Shown here: piece after piece, positions 1-13,644 of the stretch
Layout of the letters: every line of letters begins with the position of its first letter
Position numbering within the stretch: position 1 is the first letter of the stretch
Translations under genes and position numbers: made by a program
DNA from: Larus michahellis
Taxonomy: Eukaryota; Chordata; Aves; Charadriiformes; Laridae
Direction: 5' to 3'
Assembly (NCBI RefSeq): GCF_964199755.1
Contig: NC_133930.1
Location: 56,573,962 to 56,637,961 of the forward strand
Length of the DNA stretch: 64,000 bases
Notes under the pieces: generated by a model
Told to the model about the DNA's origin: nothing
What the model saw: the letters and a program-made list of their open reading frames with translations, nothing else
Databases searched by the model: none

Positions 1-475
1 TTCGCAGACCTTAGAGGCTAAAAATAGACAGGATGAGTTAATACAATTTAAGAGGGAACAAGGCAGGTGAAGTGAATTGCCAAATGTCACCCACCAGAGA
101 AAAAGCCTCTTAAATACAAGTAAAGAAGGTAACCCAGTAAAGTAAATTAAATTTTACCAGACTCCTGCTCACTCAACCATATAGCTTTTTCAAAGCCAAA
201 GCCTGTTTTTTGTCATGGTTTGACCAGTACCAACCAGCAAGACATGCATTCAAAGAAGACACACTTGGATATGCTTGAAAGTCGACAAAGTGTCCAACAG
301 CTGTAAAAGATAAACCAAAATCCTTAAGGAACTTTGCAAGGGCAGGTCTGATTTTGACCTTTGTTATACAGACGGAATCAGAGCTATTCTGCGACAAACT
401 AAAAGAAAGAAACTTGATGCATTAAAATAGGAAAATATTGATAAAGTTCAGATGATGATTTCTACGGTGAGGCAC
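1..475. other. Intergenic sequence, nothing recognised
   Basis: AT-rich single-copy-looking DNA. The only open frame is a short one on the minus strand (173-397, 74 codons) that resembles no family I know. I see no repeat or RNA gene. Confidence 0.5.
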
Positions 476-1067
476 CAAAGAGGGGGGGCGAAAGGGTGTA
501 ACCTGTCATAATCCTAGCCAGGATCCACTGGAGCACCCTCCTGCCATGGCCACCAGTTGGATGGAGCTCATCGTTTTGTTGTGTGGGACTCGTTGACTCA
601 CGTCCTCCCATCTGGAGATGCTTGCTTGGCAGGCCACCCACGAACAGCTACAAGATCCGGTCATGCAGAGGCAACGCGCTGGCTCGGACTGCTGCAGCTC
701 CTTCTATCATGGAGATGCCTGATGGCTTGGTGAAGGCCTGATGGGTCGGTGAAGGCCACCACCAAGCTGTCCTGCTTGCCAGCGTGAGGACCCCTTTGCT
801 TGCTAAGGGGGCTGGGAAGAGTTGCCCGGGCTCCATAGGGACATAGGCACGTAGGAGCCAGGGGCCTGCAAGCAGGATGGGGGAGCAAGCTCTGGCAATA
901 CGCTTCCCAATCAGCCTCCTCTGGCACTGCACAAGAACTCGGCACTTACCCCACCCTGACCTCTTCCCCCCGTGTGGTCTGCGCGGCGTGATGCCAGAGC
1001 TCGGATGCAGTACTGCTGTATTCCTTGGAGCAAGCCAAGATTTTTATTTTATTAAAAAAAAAAAAAA
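476..1067. other. GC-rich block of unknown origin ending in an A tract
   Basis: About 600 bp that is clearly richer in G+C than both flanks. It contains a tandem duplication of a 19-bp unit (720-738 and 739-757, about two mismatches) and ends in a T/A-rich stretch followed by a run of 14 A (1054-1067). Two overlapping minus-strand frames of 94 codons cross it (648-945) but neither shows a known domain. It could be an old LTR, a processed insertion with an A tail, or a lone CpG-rich regulatory element. I cannot choose between these. Confidence 0.35.
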
Positions 1068-4000
1068 GGAAAAAGAAAAAACAGCTCTCTCTTCTGAGAA
1101 TGGGATGGTGCCCAACAGATGCAATGAAAAGAAATTAAATGGTGCTAATTTGTTGATCGCTTACACTGCCATGAACATGTCTAATAGCAAATTTATAACC
1201 TGACTGCACCCCAGCTGAAAAATCACTGTGCTTGGAAGAGGAAAGCCCTGTAAGAGTGCTGCTGTGTTCCTTAACTGATTTTTCAATGGTTACGACCCAC
1301 ATCCATGCCTCTTTGTACAAGACACCTCTTTCCCTTTTCTGCTCCAGTTTAATGGGTGCCTGGCACAGGAAAAGGAAAAGGAAATGAGGCAAACCTGGAG
1401 GAGGACAGAGGCATAAAGGTGGGTGGAAGCAGGGCAAAGGGAAATGGGGACATCATTTGAACAATGCTCATACTTGACAGCGGCAGGGTTTAACGTGTGA
1501 CAGAGGCTCATTCACATGGGCAAGGGTGGACCTTGGGGCCTCAGAAGGAAGATGATGTTGTTGCAGGAAGCAAAGAGGAAGAGGCCAGTGCTCTCACTCA
1601 TCTATTTGCTCGTCAGGCTGGAGGAAGTAAGATTTCCTTATGTTAAAGGCCAGCAGTAATGAGTCCCTTTCACAGCAGGGAAAAAGCAGAAGAGAGGACT
1701 TGTTCCTCTGGTGTACCTCTGGGTATCAGACTGGCTGCTCTGGAGGCCAGGGTGACTCCCACATGCTTCCTCTTTGAGGGCTGCAAAATAAACCGGGAAA
1801 AAGAGAAAGCCCCAAACCTAGCGATGCTACATCAATGAGGGGACAGCATCGCTTTAAAGTTTCCCCTTTATTTTAAAAAGTTGAATATGACCTCTTAATA
1901 CCACAGCGAATAAAAACAAAATGAGGAAGAGGCTAAATAAAGCAAAGGGAATCTGTTATGGGAACTGCCTCAAAAATGGAGGGAACCTTTTTACTGAACT
2001 TCCCACTGGGAGAAGTGGTATGAGCATTACTCTGTCTTATCTGCATCAGCAATTCCAGCAATCAAGTGGGAGGATCAAGAGGGGCTCACATGTTCTGCCA
2101 GTAAGGATTTGGCTTGCTTGTGAATGGGACAGGAGGACACCAAAATTAATGACCTTCAGAACCAATCAGTGTTAAATACATGCATATGTAGGAAGGTGTT
2201 ACTAATAGCCTGTAGTAAGAAGCAACACTGAATTACACTGCCTGGGAGTAGATTGTTAGTCAGAGTCGTGATCTTACTTTATTTCTCCCCACCTTCACCC
2301 CAGGGAAAAAAAATTATCAGCTCTTGCCCCTATTCTGGCTCTTGTTCATTTGTTCCTTCTCTTCCAAGCTGGCACGGCTGAGCTACCCGCAGCACTGGTG
2401 ATCACAAAATCACATTTCTCTCCCCTCTTCATCCTGTTGCCTACAGGACTGCCAGGTTCTGGCGGACAGGCTGCTCTGCCTGGGTACTTGTGAAAGAGAG
2501 GGGTTATGCCAAGGAATAAGCAGACTGTCTGAAAACTGAGCACATGGATCAGTGTTTGGCCTTAAATGAGGACATAAAATATATTATGATGTGTGAGTGT
2601 TAGAGCTGATCCAAGTTTTCATATTCTGAAATCCTGAAGGGGATTACTAATCTAATTTCAAGGGGAAAAAAAAAAAAGCGGGGGGAAACTGGTCTTCAAA
2701 AACGTTAACAATTTCTTGCCCCTTTACACGCACTCTGATTAGCATGCTGCACAGATGAGAAGACTGGGGTACTCTGCAAACCTCAGGCTGGGTCTGGATT
2801 AGGTGTAGGTGATGATTCTGATGTTGGACTGAGACCAAAGCCAGACCAGGGGTCATGTTCACAGCCATCAGCACTGATTTTTACAAGCTGCTCTCAGAAG
2901 CAGCTGCCGGCAGGAAGCTCTAAGGGCTGTTTGATCTCGTAAGATTTTCTCTACCTGGTATGCTGGCAGTTCTGCAAGATAACACTTTGCTAACCTCTTG
3001 GAAGACTTTCAGGAATTTCCACAGGAAAAAAAAGAAAAACAAACAGGAGGCCAGGCCCTGGAGCTGCACTGCAGGAAAAATGACAGAGGCAAGTTTAGAA
3101 GATTCACATCTGGAATTCAGAGAGGTGTGCTGAGAGCAGCAGCTGATGTAGCCTCATCTGCACGGCTTTGGGCTAGCCACTTCCTCCACGGGCAAGCCAT
3201 GTTGACGTAGGCCATAAAGGTCTGTGTGCAGGAGCTGTCTCTTACCAGATGCTCTTGTGGCAACTGGCACCTGGTCTCAAGTAGTAGCTCTGTGGCTACT
3301 CTAACACATATAATAAAGCTCTGGTGCAAAGCCCTGTCCTTCCCAGTTAGAGTTTGTTACCTTGTGTTGAGCTGCAGGAAAGAAGCCAAATCCTTGAGCT
3401 TTTAAACACCCTAACTGAGATGGAAGGAGAGCTATCGAGGACCTCACTGACAGCTGCCAAGCTTGCAATCCCACCAAAAGGCAGATCTACAAGGATACAA
3501 AACTGAAAAGAGTATTAAGACAGTGAAGAGATCATTAAAATAGCCTCCCTTTAAAAAGCTTTCTGGAACTCCACAAAGGGTCCTTTGCTTTTACTATACT
3601 CAGCTGCTTCCTTTTTGCAGTCACTGAAACGAAGAAATCCACTACAAAAATAGCATGGCTAAACATCATGAGGAGGCGCAGGGCAAGGGGCTAGAATGAA
3701 TTCTCTTGGAGCACAGTACATCCTATGAATGAGTCTCTTACCAAAAATAAGTACAGGACATCCAGTACATGGGAATATCACCATGCTGGGATCTAGGGGT
3801 GTAAGTGTATCCCAGGACATTTGTTCCAGCTACTGGTGCCTATAAAGCTGGGAACGGCTTAGGGAAGGCCTCTACTACACCTTGCTGGTGGGACAGTCCA
3901 ACTGATTATCAGCAGCAGCAAAGGCAAATCAAAGTATGATTTACATGGAAGGTGAGACAAAACAAGTGCAGTGTTTTTTTCTGACATTACTTTCCATGGT

Positions 4001-6685
4001 GCGGATTTCATCAGAAGGTTTCGAGCAACCAAGCTGCGATGGCTGTAAGAACAGCTTGAAGTTATCCCTCCTGAGCTGGAAGCTGCCACTTCCCACCGAG
4101 CATCAGTGCCTGGTGCTCTGACCGCTCCTTCTCTGTGCCAGAGTCAGCTAAGAGTAGAATTCCTGCAAAATCTCTGTCAGATGAGTAAGGCACATCCAGG
4201 CATTTCCACACTGAGTATGGCTCTATGGGATGCAGCAGGAAATCAATTCTTACTTTAACTTAATTCTTAAGTGGGTAATATTTTATGGGGAAAAAAAAAT
4301 AAATAAACAAGTAGGAAAAGCAAAGGGGATAGGCAAAATTGGCAACTTATAACCCTTTGGGAACTGGTGACTTTGGGCTATTAAACCACTGAGTAAATGG
4401 AAATTTATCTTGATTACCTGACCTAGGACCTCTGGCAGGTGAAGGAGGCATTGCTGTGTTGATCAATGTCTCCTCCACGTCTCAGAGAATTTCTCCATAA
4501 CTGAAGGGGCTAAAACTTGATTTCTCTACAGGAGGTTACTGCCCACATTGCGGGAGAAGGAGACTGGAGCATATGTCTGCGCCGCCGCAGGTCTGTAGTC
4601 AGTCAGGGTTTTAGCTTTGCCTGCCAGTAAGCATGCTGGGCTGTGAACGGTGGCAGCTGAGACAAAGACACATGTCCCCTCCTGCTGCCCCGTCCATGGA
4701 AGCAGAAAACCTTGGGTAGCAGGAGACTGAAAGTAAGCAGCACCCCAACCCCTGCCCAGCAAGGATGGAGAGGGGACACCGGTCAGAGTCCTGACAAACA
4801 GTTTCTGAGCAAGAGAACAGTGTCAGGCAAGAACAAAGCAGAAGACTTGAGAAGAAATTGCAGGTCTTGGGCTGGATTATACACGTATTGCACACTAAGT
4901 GAAGGGTACTGATGCCCTGGAGAGCCGTCTTCACCGACTGTGGTCTTATAACTGTTGTAAAATGCATCTGAATTTCCACTACTGGCTATTGTTCAAGAAG
5001 TGTTTTGCTCTAAATATACAGTCTTTGATGCCTATTAAAAGTTATGCTGAATATGTTACTTTGTCAAATATTGTGAAATATGATTCCATTACCACTGACA
5101 TGCGGTTAGAAAATACCACACAATCTATTCTGAGGTGCTTCAGCTTAATCTGCAGCCACATTTTGCTAGACAGATGCAACTTCTAGATTTGCACCTGCAG
5201 AAGTGAAACCAGTGTTCAGTCCAAGTCAGCCACTGAAAAAGTTGTGCTGCATAGTTAGACCTGCACTTGCTGTATGGTGAAACTAACATTTCAGTGCATT
5301 TCTGGATGCTGCAGAGTATGAAAGACAACACAGTCCAAATGGAGAATGACAGGATCAGATCTCAGAACATGCTATTTGCCCAGTGCTGTTTTATTAAAAA
5401 TATTTTTTTATAGAAAAGAGTACATAGTGGACAGAGAAGTCAGAAGGTTTGGGATCAGAATTACCATCAAAACACCTTGCTCTTTGGAAAACCAGTACCA
5501 CTGGGTAGGAGCAGTTCCACGCTGGGAATTCTGGCCTCTGCAAACTGCACTGCACACTCAGAAATTAAGACTGGACCACATCTAAGATGTCATTAGTTTT
5601 TTGCTATCTGCTGGAAGATCACTTGCTGTCTCTTGCCTTCTTTACTTATTCCCAAGGGGAGAATGAAAGAACAACTCCTGCTTGATTCAATGCTACCCCA
5701 TAAGAAGAGCTGCCTGCCCTGCAGGACAAAACATAAGCTAAACTGTACCCTCATCAGCCTGACAAGAGTCACTGGTGTTTCAGCAATGAGCTGTGAGCTT
5801 TCTAAGCCTTCGAGCCTTTTAACTCTGGGACACTGGAATCAGTTTTCAGCAAGATTTAATACAGTAAATCAGAAGAACAAAAGAACCCCAGATCAAATTG
5901 TTGCAACTTTGCTCTGAACTTCATTTCTTTGCTGCTTCATTTAGATCCAAACCACTTTCAACCAGTAAGTCTGGCAAGTGAAATGGCTGAAGAAAATATG
6001 CAGGGCTCAGTTAAACCTAGAGGAAGTAAAACGTTACTGAGGAAGAGGAAACCACAAAGGAAACCTGCTCGTACAGTGCAACTGAAGGATGCTGCCAAGA
6101 ATTTCAGGTGGTAGGACCTCATGTTTTCTGCTGGGTCAGTTCTTCATTGGCTGTATTGAGAGCAGAGTGCCCTCTGAAGGCACCACCCCAAACTATCCTT
6201 CAACAGCAGTGTCCCCTCACTTGTATATGGCATCAACTCTGCCATCCAGGACAGGGGCTGTCTGCAGGGGTGTGCAATGTCCCATCCTATTGCTGCCTGC
6301 AAGCTCATCTTTGTGCAGTCTGTGGGCTTTGCTTCTACTTGTCTGATGATTAGCTCAAGCAGAGTGGGGTGTTGCTGGGGTTAGACTTAATATTACACCG
6401 TACTTTGCAGTGCAAGTGCACCCCAGAACAGTCCCCACCTCTTGCAACTTTCAACACACACATCTACTTCTATGACCAGGCAAATGAAACAGCAAAATTA
6501 TTGCATGGTGTCCGCAGGCCATGCTTGGCTAGATCTCTGCTAGTGGTGTGAAATGCTGCTGTCAACCAAGGTGTGTGGTGGTATGAATTGAGGTCTCTGC
6601 TGGTGGTTCATTTTATTCTATTGCCTTTATCCTTGCATTGTAGTTTAAGCCAGGAGAGACAAAACATACACCTTAATAATTAAAC
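1068..6685. other. Intergenic sequence, nothing recognised
   Basis: Mixed AT-rich DNA with only short scattered frames (the longest is about 120 codons on the minus strand at 4611-4979). None has recognisable domains or splice-site support. A few A tracts (for example near 2670 and 4290) are simple low-complexity sequence. Confidence 0.5.
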
Positions 6686-6920
6686 AACAATAGGATTCAA
6701 GTGAAGGAATTTGAGTGTCTATCACCTCGGTGAAACAGTAGTCAACAGTGCAGAGAATACTACAGAGCTACATGTAGAAAATAAGTTACCTCTATTTCCC
6801 TGAGGGCTATCAGCAGTTGGGAGGAGCAGGATGCTGAGCATGGTGGCTCTGGCCATGTGAGCTTGGTCCCAGGCATCCCTAGAGGTCCTCCACAGCCAGG
6901 TGTCCCCCAAGACAGAGTTG
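6686..6920 (-). repeat. Unassigned dispersed repeat, copy A (minus orientation)
   Basis: The reverse complement of this segment aligns along most of its length with 44145-44420. A 29-bp core is identical between the two (6860-6888 here, 44176-44204 there). Both copies then share a block of 'TGCTCCTCCC-ACTGCT' type, a purine-rich stretch and a similar tail ending in a TATTG-like string. The two copies are in opposite orientation and about 37 kb apart. The family is not one I can name. Moderate divergence and small indels suggest an old interspersed element, perhaps an LTR. Confidence 0.6.
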
Positions 6921-9479
6921 TGCCATCCCCCACTTCTGGCAGAGGTAGACTAGGAGAGCATGTTCCAGGCCATTGGATCTTTACCAGCCTGTGGACTGTT
7001 CTGAGCTGTTGCTCATTGATTCTCATAACAAGATGCTGAGAAAATATCCTCAGGTAAGTTTAGTTTTGTTACTTCTATCAGTTGCACCTTTTTTATATTG
7101 CACCTGCCCAGTTGTCCTTCATCTAACAAAAATTACAACCCTAACAACAGAGCAACATACTGAAAGTCAAAATGTGGGCCTCTTCCATCAACCAAACTAC
7201 TTGACCAATGCCAGCTCCATTGACGAGGACACACCAGCATAGAAAATAATACACAACCCAGTCAGAGATGCTGGCAGAAATGACCATGGTTTATCTATCC
7301 AGCTTAGACTTAAAATCTGCTAGACAAGACCTAAGACCTCATATGTTGCCAGTTTCCATTTAAAAGGAGCACTGAATTTTTCTCTGCTGTTTCCTGTCTG
7401 GTATATTTGATGGGGCACACCTTTCTATTCAGTGTTTTCTAGTTCTAATTTGCTATATTCCATAGTTTTCAAATTCCACACTCACTAAGCACTCTGTAGG
7501 CGTATATCCACATTCTAGGTCATCACAACATCTGAAGATCTGACCTTTTAGGTTGACCACCTCAGTATTACCCTTGTAAGTCTATCTGTCGGTTTCTGTT
7601 CTAAAAACACTCCTGGGATAAACAAGATTATTTCATATTGGTGAGATGTGACTTTTCCAGCACAGCAAAATTAAGATGTGGTATCTGATGAAATGCAAGG
7701 CCTGATATTTGCTACACAAGAACGATACCTATTTTAAATGACAATTCATAACATCTTTACTATAAATCACTTGGACAACTGCAATCGCTTGTTTTGGTTC
7801 CCATATAAAGGTCAAAATGTCCTAGTGAACACAAGTTCTCTACAAATAGTAGGAGCTAATACTCTGCATGACTAAATGCCTGATAGAGACAACACATCAC
7901 TTAGAGCAGATCTGGACATAGCAGCAGAGTTTATAAAAATATTGGATCAGATTTTCTGATAGGCCTGTCTGCAGGCAGCGTGGCTGACGGGCAGCAGAAG
8001 TGGCATAAATGGCTTTTTGCCATCATCTCACACTATATCTTCCTCATGGCTTTATCTAAGACCGACCTCATCTTATCTGAAAAGCCATAGCACTTATGAC
8101 ATTAAAAGCACGTGTGTTTGTATCTCAGTTTAGTCTTGAACTCCCAAACAGTCGCTGCTTTTTAAAAAAATATCATTGTAGAAAGACAGCAGAATGGTCA
8201 CACAAATGACAAAACAAAAAGAAAGGTCCACATTTATTTTAATCTTCAAAAAATTCATGGTTCAGAAGAGACACAGGAGAGGCCAGAATCAGGATTATTG
8301 GGGTGTTTGTTGTTTTATAGCACTATTTAGGACATTTTTATGAGGAAAGCTGAACACCAAATTGTATTACAGAAAGCTTCCAAGAGCAACTTTTTGTTTT
8401 AAGACCGTAAAAGGCAAAAGTAAACTGCTTTTCCTCTGTGTGATCAAAGACCCAGCATAAAAAGTGTCAGGAGCATTTTAAATGCCAGTTCCTGTACTCC
8501 CAATGTGTGTATCTTGGATTTCTTCCAATATGGGAGCAAGATGGACTTTTATTTTTATTTTCTTTTTAAATGGAAGAACGCTGCCAAAATACATAAGGAG
8601 AAGGATTAAAGCCAGTTGCTTTTTGTTGGTTCTTGGGTGGGAACACTGCCAGGCAAAGCTGTATGATGAATTCCCAGGGAATTTCACTCTCAAAAGCCAG
8701 CTTCTGGATTTCCCTCATTTGGGAAGCTCTCCCTGAAAGGGATATTCATATCTAGGAATCAGCTCAATGCAGAATTGTTGTGCTGGCAAATTGGCTGTTG
8801 GCTATTCAAATGCTGCTCTGCATAGCAGCCTTTGCTGATTTTTTTTTTTCTTTTTTTTTTTTCTCTATGTTGGGATGACTGGTGAGCTGGGCATGTTTCA
8901 AAAGCAAGATTGCAGAGCACCCTGGGTAATCCAAAGTGTACTCTTACAAAAGCAAGGAAGAGAGCGTTGCTCTTGGTATCAATAGCTGCTAACACTGAAT
9001 CTCCAGGGTCTCTTGCCAAGGCTGAACAATGACCACAGACACATTATTTCTGTCTTCTCAGAGCCTGTGACGATGTTGCAGCTGTTATCCTATAAAGAGA
9101 CAGAGGGCTATCTCTTGCTACTAATCTACCCTGTGCCAATCATTCTCACTGTCCTGTATCTCTCCTTTGTTTTATTAGGTGGCCACATTAGTGAGGGCGA
9201 AAGGAAAATTTTTAAAGGAAGCTGCACCTTCCCCAAATCTTCTTGCTATCTATATAAGCAGAAGCAAAGGATGTGAAAAATCAGACAAAAGATGCAATTC
9301 CGAGAACTGTTTTGAGATGGCAATGGTTTTGTCAACTGAAAAAAAAAAATCTGGGCAGGAACCACACTTCATATTTTTCATACGTCAAGGAGACATTAGA
9401 GATTAGAAATCTTGAAAGATTTCCTCAAGGCTTTGCAATAAAATCCTGTACTGTATAGAAAGGCTAGACCCATGATTAA
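6921..9479. other. Intergenic sequence, nothing recognised
   Basis: AT-rich DNA with T-rich and A-rich low-complexity patches (for example 8839-8862). I saw no coding, RNA or repeat family. Confidence 0.5.
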
Positions 9480-9605
9480 AGTATTAGACAGGGCCTCTGG
9501 ATTTCTCTTCCTAGGAGAGTAACATATTTTTTACATGTCTATGGATCACTTCATGCCTCTATATTTCTGCCTGTAAAATGGGTGCAATAACATCAATGTA
9601 CCATG
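9480..9605 (+). repeat. MIR / CORE-SINE fossil
   Basis: The segment 9545-9592 reads like the MIR core: a TCACTTC block, a CTCT..TTTC block, then CTGTAAAATGGGTGCAATAA, which matches the usual CTGTAAAATGGGGATAATA motif. The preceding bases resemble the tRNA-related part of an amniote MIR. It is heavily diverged, as expected for an element older than birds. Confidence 0.5.
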
Positions 9606-9650
9606 GGTAAATTCTTGACCTGTTTTGAGACATTCAGAGGCTGCATCGAT

Positions 9651-9663
9651 GGGGGGGGGGGGG
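9651..9663 (+). repeat. Poly-G tract (G13)
   Basis: An uninterrupted run of 13 G just 3' of the MIR-like fossil. Its length is probably polymorphic and prone to sequencing error. Confidence 0.9.
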
Positions 9664-12600
9664 AAGTGCTAAGAAACAGCAATATATAGTATAGATATTA
9701 TACAGAAAAACTAAGCAACCTGTCACACATTTCAGTTGGCTTCAGCAGATAGCAGAGAAAGAAAGCAAGAGCATACATCATTAGCCAAGCATGAAAGCCA
9801 CATAATTCACCTTTAACTTACAAACTTCTGCGATTTTGAAATAAATTATTTCTCTGTTCATTAGTAAGAGGCATTATTTAACTTTGTAATAAAAGTCCAA
9901 ATGTTCTAATTATTGCTGAACCCTGATGCTGATATGTAGCTCTTTTAAAGTTAGCAGTAATCATTTGCAATACAGTAAGCAGATGGAGACCCCATCAGAA
10001 ATCAATGTCCCATTGTAATAGGTCCTGTGTGTCTAGACAGTCAGAGACAGGCCCAGCCTTTGAAAAAGATTACGGGCTGAATAGACAAGAGAGACAAAAA
10101 ATGTGGAGAAGAAGCCAGCAGACCACAAATGAAGTGTTGTGCTCAGGTTCCCAGTGCTGGTCCCTGGTGAAACGGAGATGAGGATATGCCTGGGGGTGCT
10201 GTGGCTGAGTGCCTCGCACATTACCTCCCACTTAGGGCCCAAAGTAAGGACTGCTGAAGGGCTCCTGCTGCCAGTAAGAATAACAATGAAAGAAAGATAA
10301 CAGGATCAGCCAGGGATTCTGCAGCTGAAAAGGGCTGACATGATATTTATCAGCTGTCTGCAGGAGGGAATCATACTGCTTTTGCACAGATGGATGTGCA
10401 CATAATCAACTTCTGAAGATGCAAAACAAGAGTTTCTGATTCCCACCCAGATTTACCTAGTGATTACATTAAATCCAAGGATGTTTGTACCTACATCTGA
10501 ATAATTATAATTAGCAAAAATGAATTAGTGCATGTAGACAGAAGTACCTGCAGGTTTTGCAGACCTGCTTTAACTAGGTCTTGTTAGGATTAAGCTTTTG
10601 TGAAAACAGTCTGCATGACCTCCAAAACAGTTTGCCAATTTCATCTAAACTTGGCAGTGGTGTTCCCATAAGATCTATGAAAATATGTGGGCTGGTAGGG
10701 AAGACAGAAACAGTGTCAGTACCTCTCGAGCTGCATGACCCTATCCGACTGGATCTTGAAGCTTCCATGCAGGCAAACACAATACGAATTGGGGTTTCTT
10801 TTGTTCATGGTGTGACTTGTCTGTAAATGCATGCCTTGCACCTCATTTCAATGCTTCCTTAACTAGCTTTCTTCTCCTTGAGGTCAAAATAAGATTGAAC
10901 ATTAGCTAAATCAAATTTATTTTTTTATATGTATGTCTTGACCATGAGGGTTTTTTTCATAGATATTGTTTTTCTTCTTCTTTTCTTGTTTTTCTCTTCT
11001 TTTCTTTCTTAGTCCAGAAACCATCCTGTCAATCCTGGTAAAGTCTCTTAAGAACCAACGAAAATCAGTAATGATCTGAAAATGTATGGCTTGGACTTAC
11101 CTCCTTGGTCCAGGACCTTCACAGTGTGTTCATCATAAGTACACTGAAAAATCTGTCCTTTGAACTGGGAACATCTCAGGGCAAGGAACACGCCATTACA
11201 CGCATGGGCAGTACCTACATACTGCAGATTCCAGAAGAATGTGAATGAATGATAGCATCTTTTTGTTCATTACTCTGAACATAGAAGGCCTTCAATGATT
11301 CAGTTTTCTCATAAAAAAAGAGGACTTTGGTTTGATGTATCATTGCTTGGCTATTTGCAATATCAAGGAATGTAGGAGGGACTGCTTTGCAAGCACGATT
11401 GATTTAATAGATCAGACCTACACTCCAGCTGTAAAAGTCACATCAGTGCTGATGCTGTACTATAGGGACATTGTGATTTCTTTTCTAAACAAGACACTGA
11501 ACCATCAACATCCTTTTCCTGACGTGCTTAAATGTGCTCGTCCACACTATAGATTAATTGCCCACAATGTTTCAGCCCAAGACTTAAAAAAAAAATCTTT
11601 AATTTTACAACATTTTCAACAGCTGAGTTACATATTAAATGAAACCTGGTATACACACATTAAAAACAGACTATGCCTTTTTTAGTGAGGCTTTTTTGGG
11701 TGATAACTTATAAAAAGGCCACAAATGTCTAAGTTCTGGGAGATGGATTTGGGGAAACAGACACTTATTTCTCATTAGTATAAGAATCTTAGACATAGAT
11801 GAAGAATCAATTTTCCTGAGCATACAACTTTATAGTTAAAAGTATGCTTCAATCCATCTGGATTGTATACTAAATAAGAGGGTTTTCTTAGGAAAGAAGA
11901 CATGCTTACAAACAAGTCTGTTTTGCACTTTTCTTATTTGTGTGTGTGTGGGCAAAACAGCCTGTTAACCACTCTGCTTAGAAACTGTTTGATAGTAAGG
12001 ACTCTCTATCCTATTCTATATCACATTGCAAATTCTGTTCTCATTGTTGTGTACGCTTGTCTCCTCTGTGACCTTTCGCCTCCAGATTCAGATGAAGTCC
12101 CCTGGGAGGTGACAGAAAGAACAAAATCTTTAACTTGGCTAGATTTAACAGTGGAGGGTCATTAAATTCTGGTCATCAACTATTCAATTACAGTCTATTT
12201 AATCATACAGCAGCAAAATAATTGGCAACAGCTCAAGGCAAACTCATTGTTCCAATCTAAAACTCGGCAGGGTGACAAGTAAGCTGCGGATGAGGTGGTG
12301 ATGGATTTCGAACATCTGACAGGTCTGATCTGGGAGGCTCCTGACAAGGAGACTAGTGACAATCCAGGAAGGGTTGCCTCTTCACTCATGTCAAAAAAGG
12401 AGAAAAGACCAGGGGCAGAAAAACAGCTGCTGAAAGGAAAGGAAAAGAGCACTTTCAGGAGGAAAAGGGGAGAGGAGGAATTGTGTACTCTTTAAAAGGC
12501 TTTAAGCTAAACCTTAAGCTTGCTTTGCAACAAGGGCACAGAGGCAAGACAATGTGTACAGTCTGTGCTTTTTTTGTTGGTGCAGAGGGGAAAAAAAACC

Positions 12601-13644
12601 CTCTGCATTTCTTGCATCAACCAAAAAGTAATTAGGCTTGCTGGAACTCATGTGTGTCCTGGGCGAACCGCGTGGTAAGCTCAGAGCTCCTGGGCTTGGA
12701 GCTGCAGGAAGGAATTAGCTGGAGCACACTGGATATCAGCACTGGTCCTGGAGGTTGGCCTGTGAAACTCTTGTACAAAGGTTGTGGCATGTCCCAGAGA
12801 CAGAGGCAAAGCCTGGAATCGCACCAATATTGACTTAGCTCGTTGGGACTCAAAACATAGTGGTTGGGTGAGTATCTGTGGGTTAGGGACAGCACAGCCT
12901 TTTCCTATATGGAAGGTAAGCACACTAGTGCTGTCAGGTCAGACCCTAATTGGCTCCAGTATGCCTCAGAGAAGCAAAATGTTATTCACTACTGGAAAAA
13001 GAGAGGTTAGTTGAATATTGCTCTGGTTCAGGCTGGAAATTCAGATGTTCCTCACTAAGACCTCAGAAGTCAGGAGACATGCCAAAATGTTTGAGGGAGA
13101 GTTTTGAGGACAGAATTTCCTGGAACAGAGCTACAAACGCTTGCCTCGCTCTTTCCATGTGGTAGCACAAAAGTTTTCCAAAATGCAGAGGTGGATGTAC
13201 CGAAACAACAGAGCGATAAAGTAGAAATGATTCAAGTGGGAGCTATGAAGAAGTTATCACACCATGTTCTATAAGGCATAACCTGGTGAGTAGCTGCAAA
13301 TATCAGAAATTACATCAAAATTTTATCATTCAGTGTTTTATCACTGACCCTGAAAGAGAAGGCAATAGCCGTTGCCAGAAGCCAAACGTTGAACACTGCA
13401 AGCAAATCACTCAGAATAAAAATTTCAGTGTTTTGGGCAACAAAACCTCTCTACTTATGTACTGTGACCTTTAGTGGAGGGGTGCAGGACTGGGAGGGAT
13501 GCAAGAAAAAGTGAAATAAAGTGTAAGCCGAAGGGATGATTTATGTATGTGTGTTTATTAAAGTGGTCTCTAGAGGTGGAGGACTGTTTTGTAATCAGAT
13601 CACTTGTTTCTCATTCATTGTAATCTGGCTCCAGAAACCTGAGA
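9664..13644. other. Intergenic sequence, nothing recognised
   Basis: AT-rich DNA. The longest plus frame is 117 codons (11332-11685), with no recognisable domain and an A-rich 3' half. The stretch 10033-10242 is slightly GC-richer and might be a very old insertion, but I cannot place it. Confidence 0.45.
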
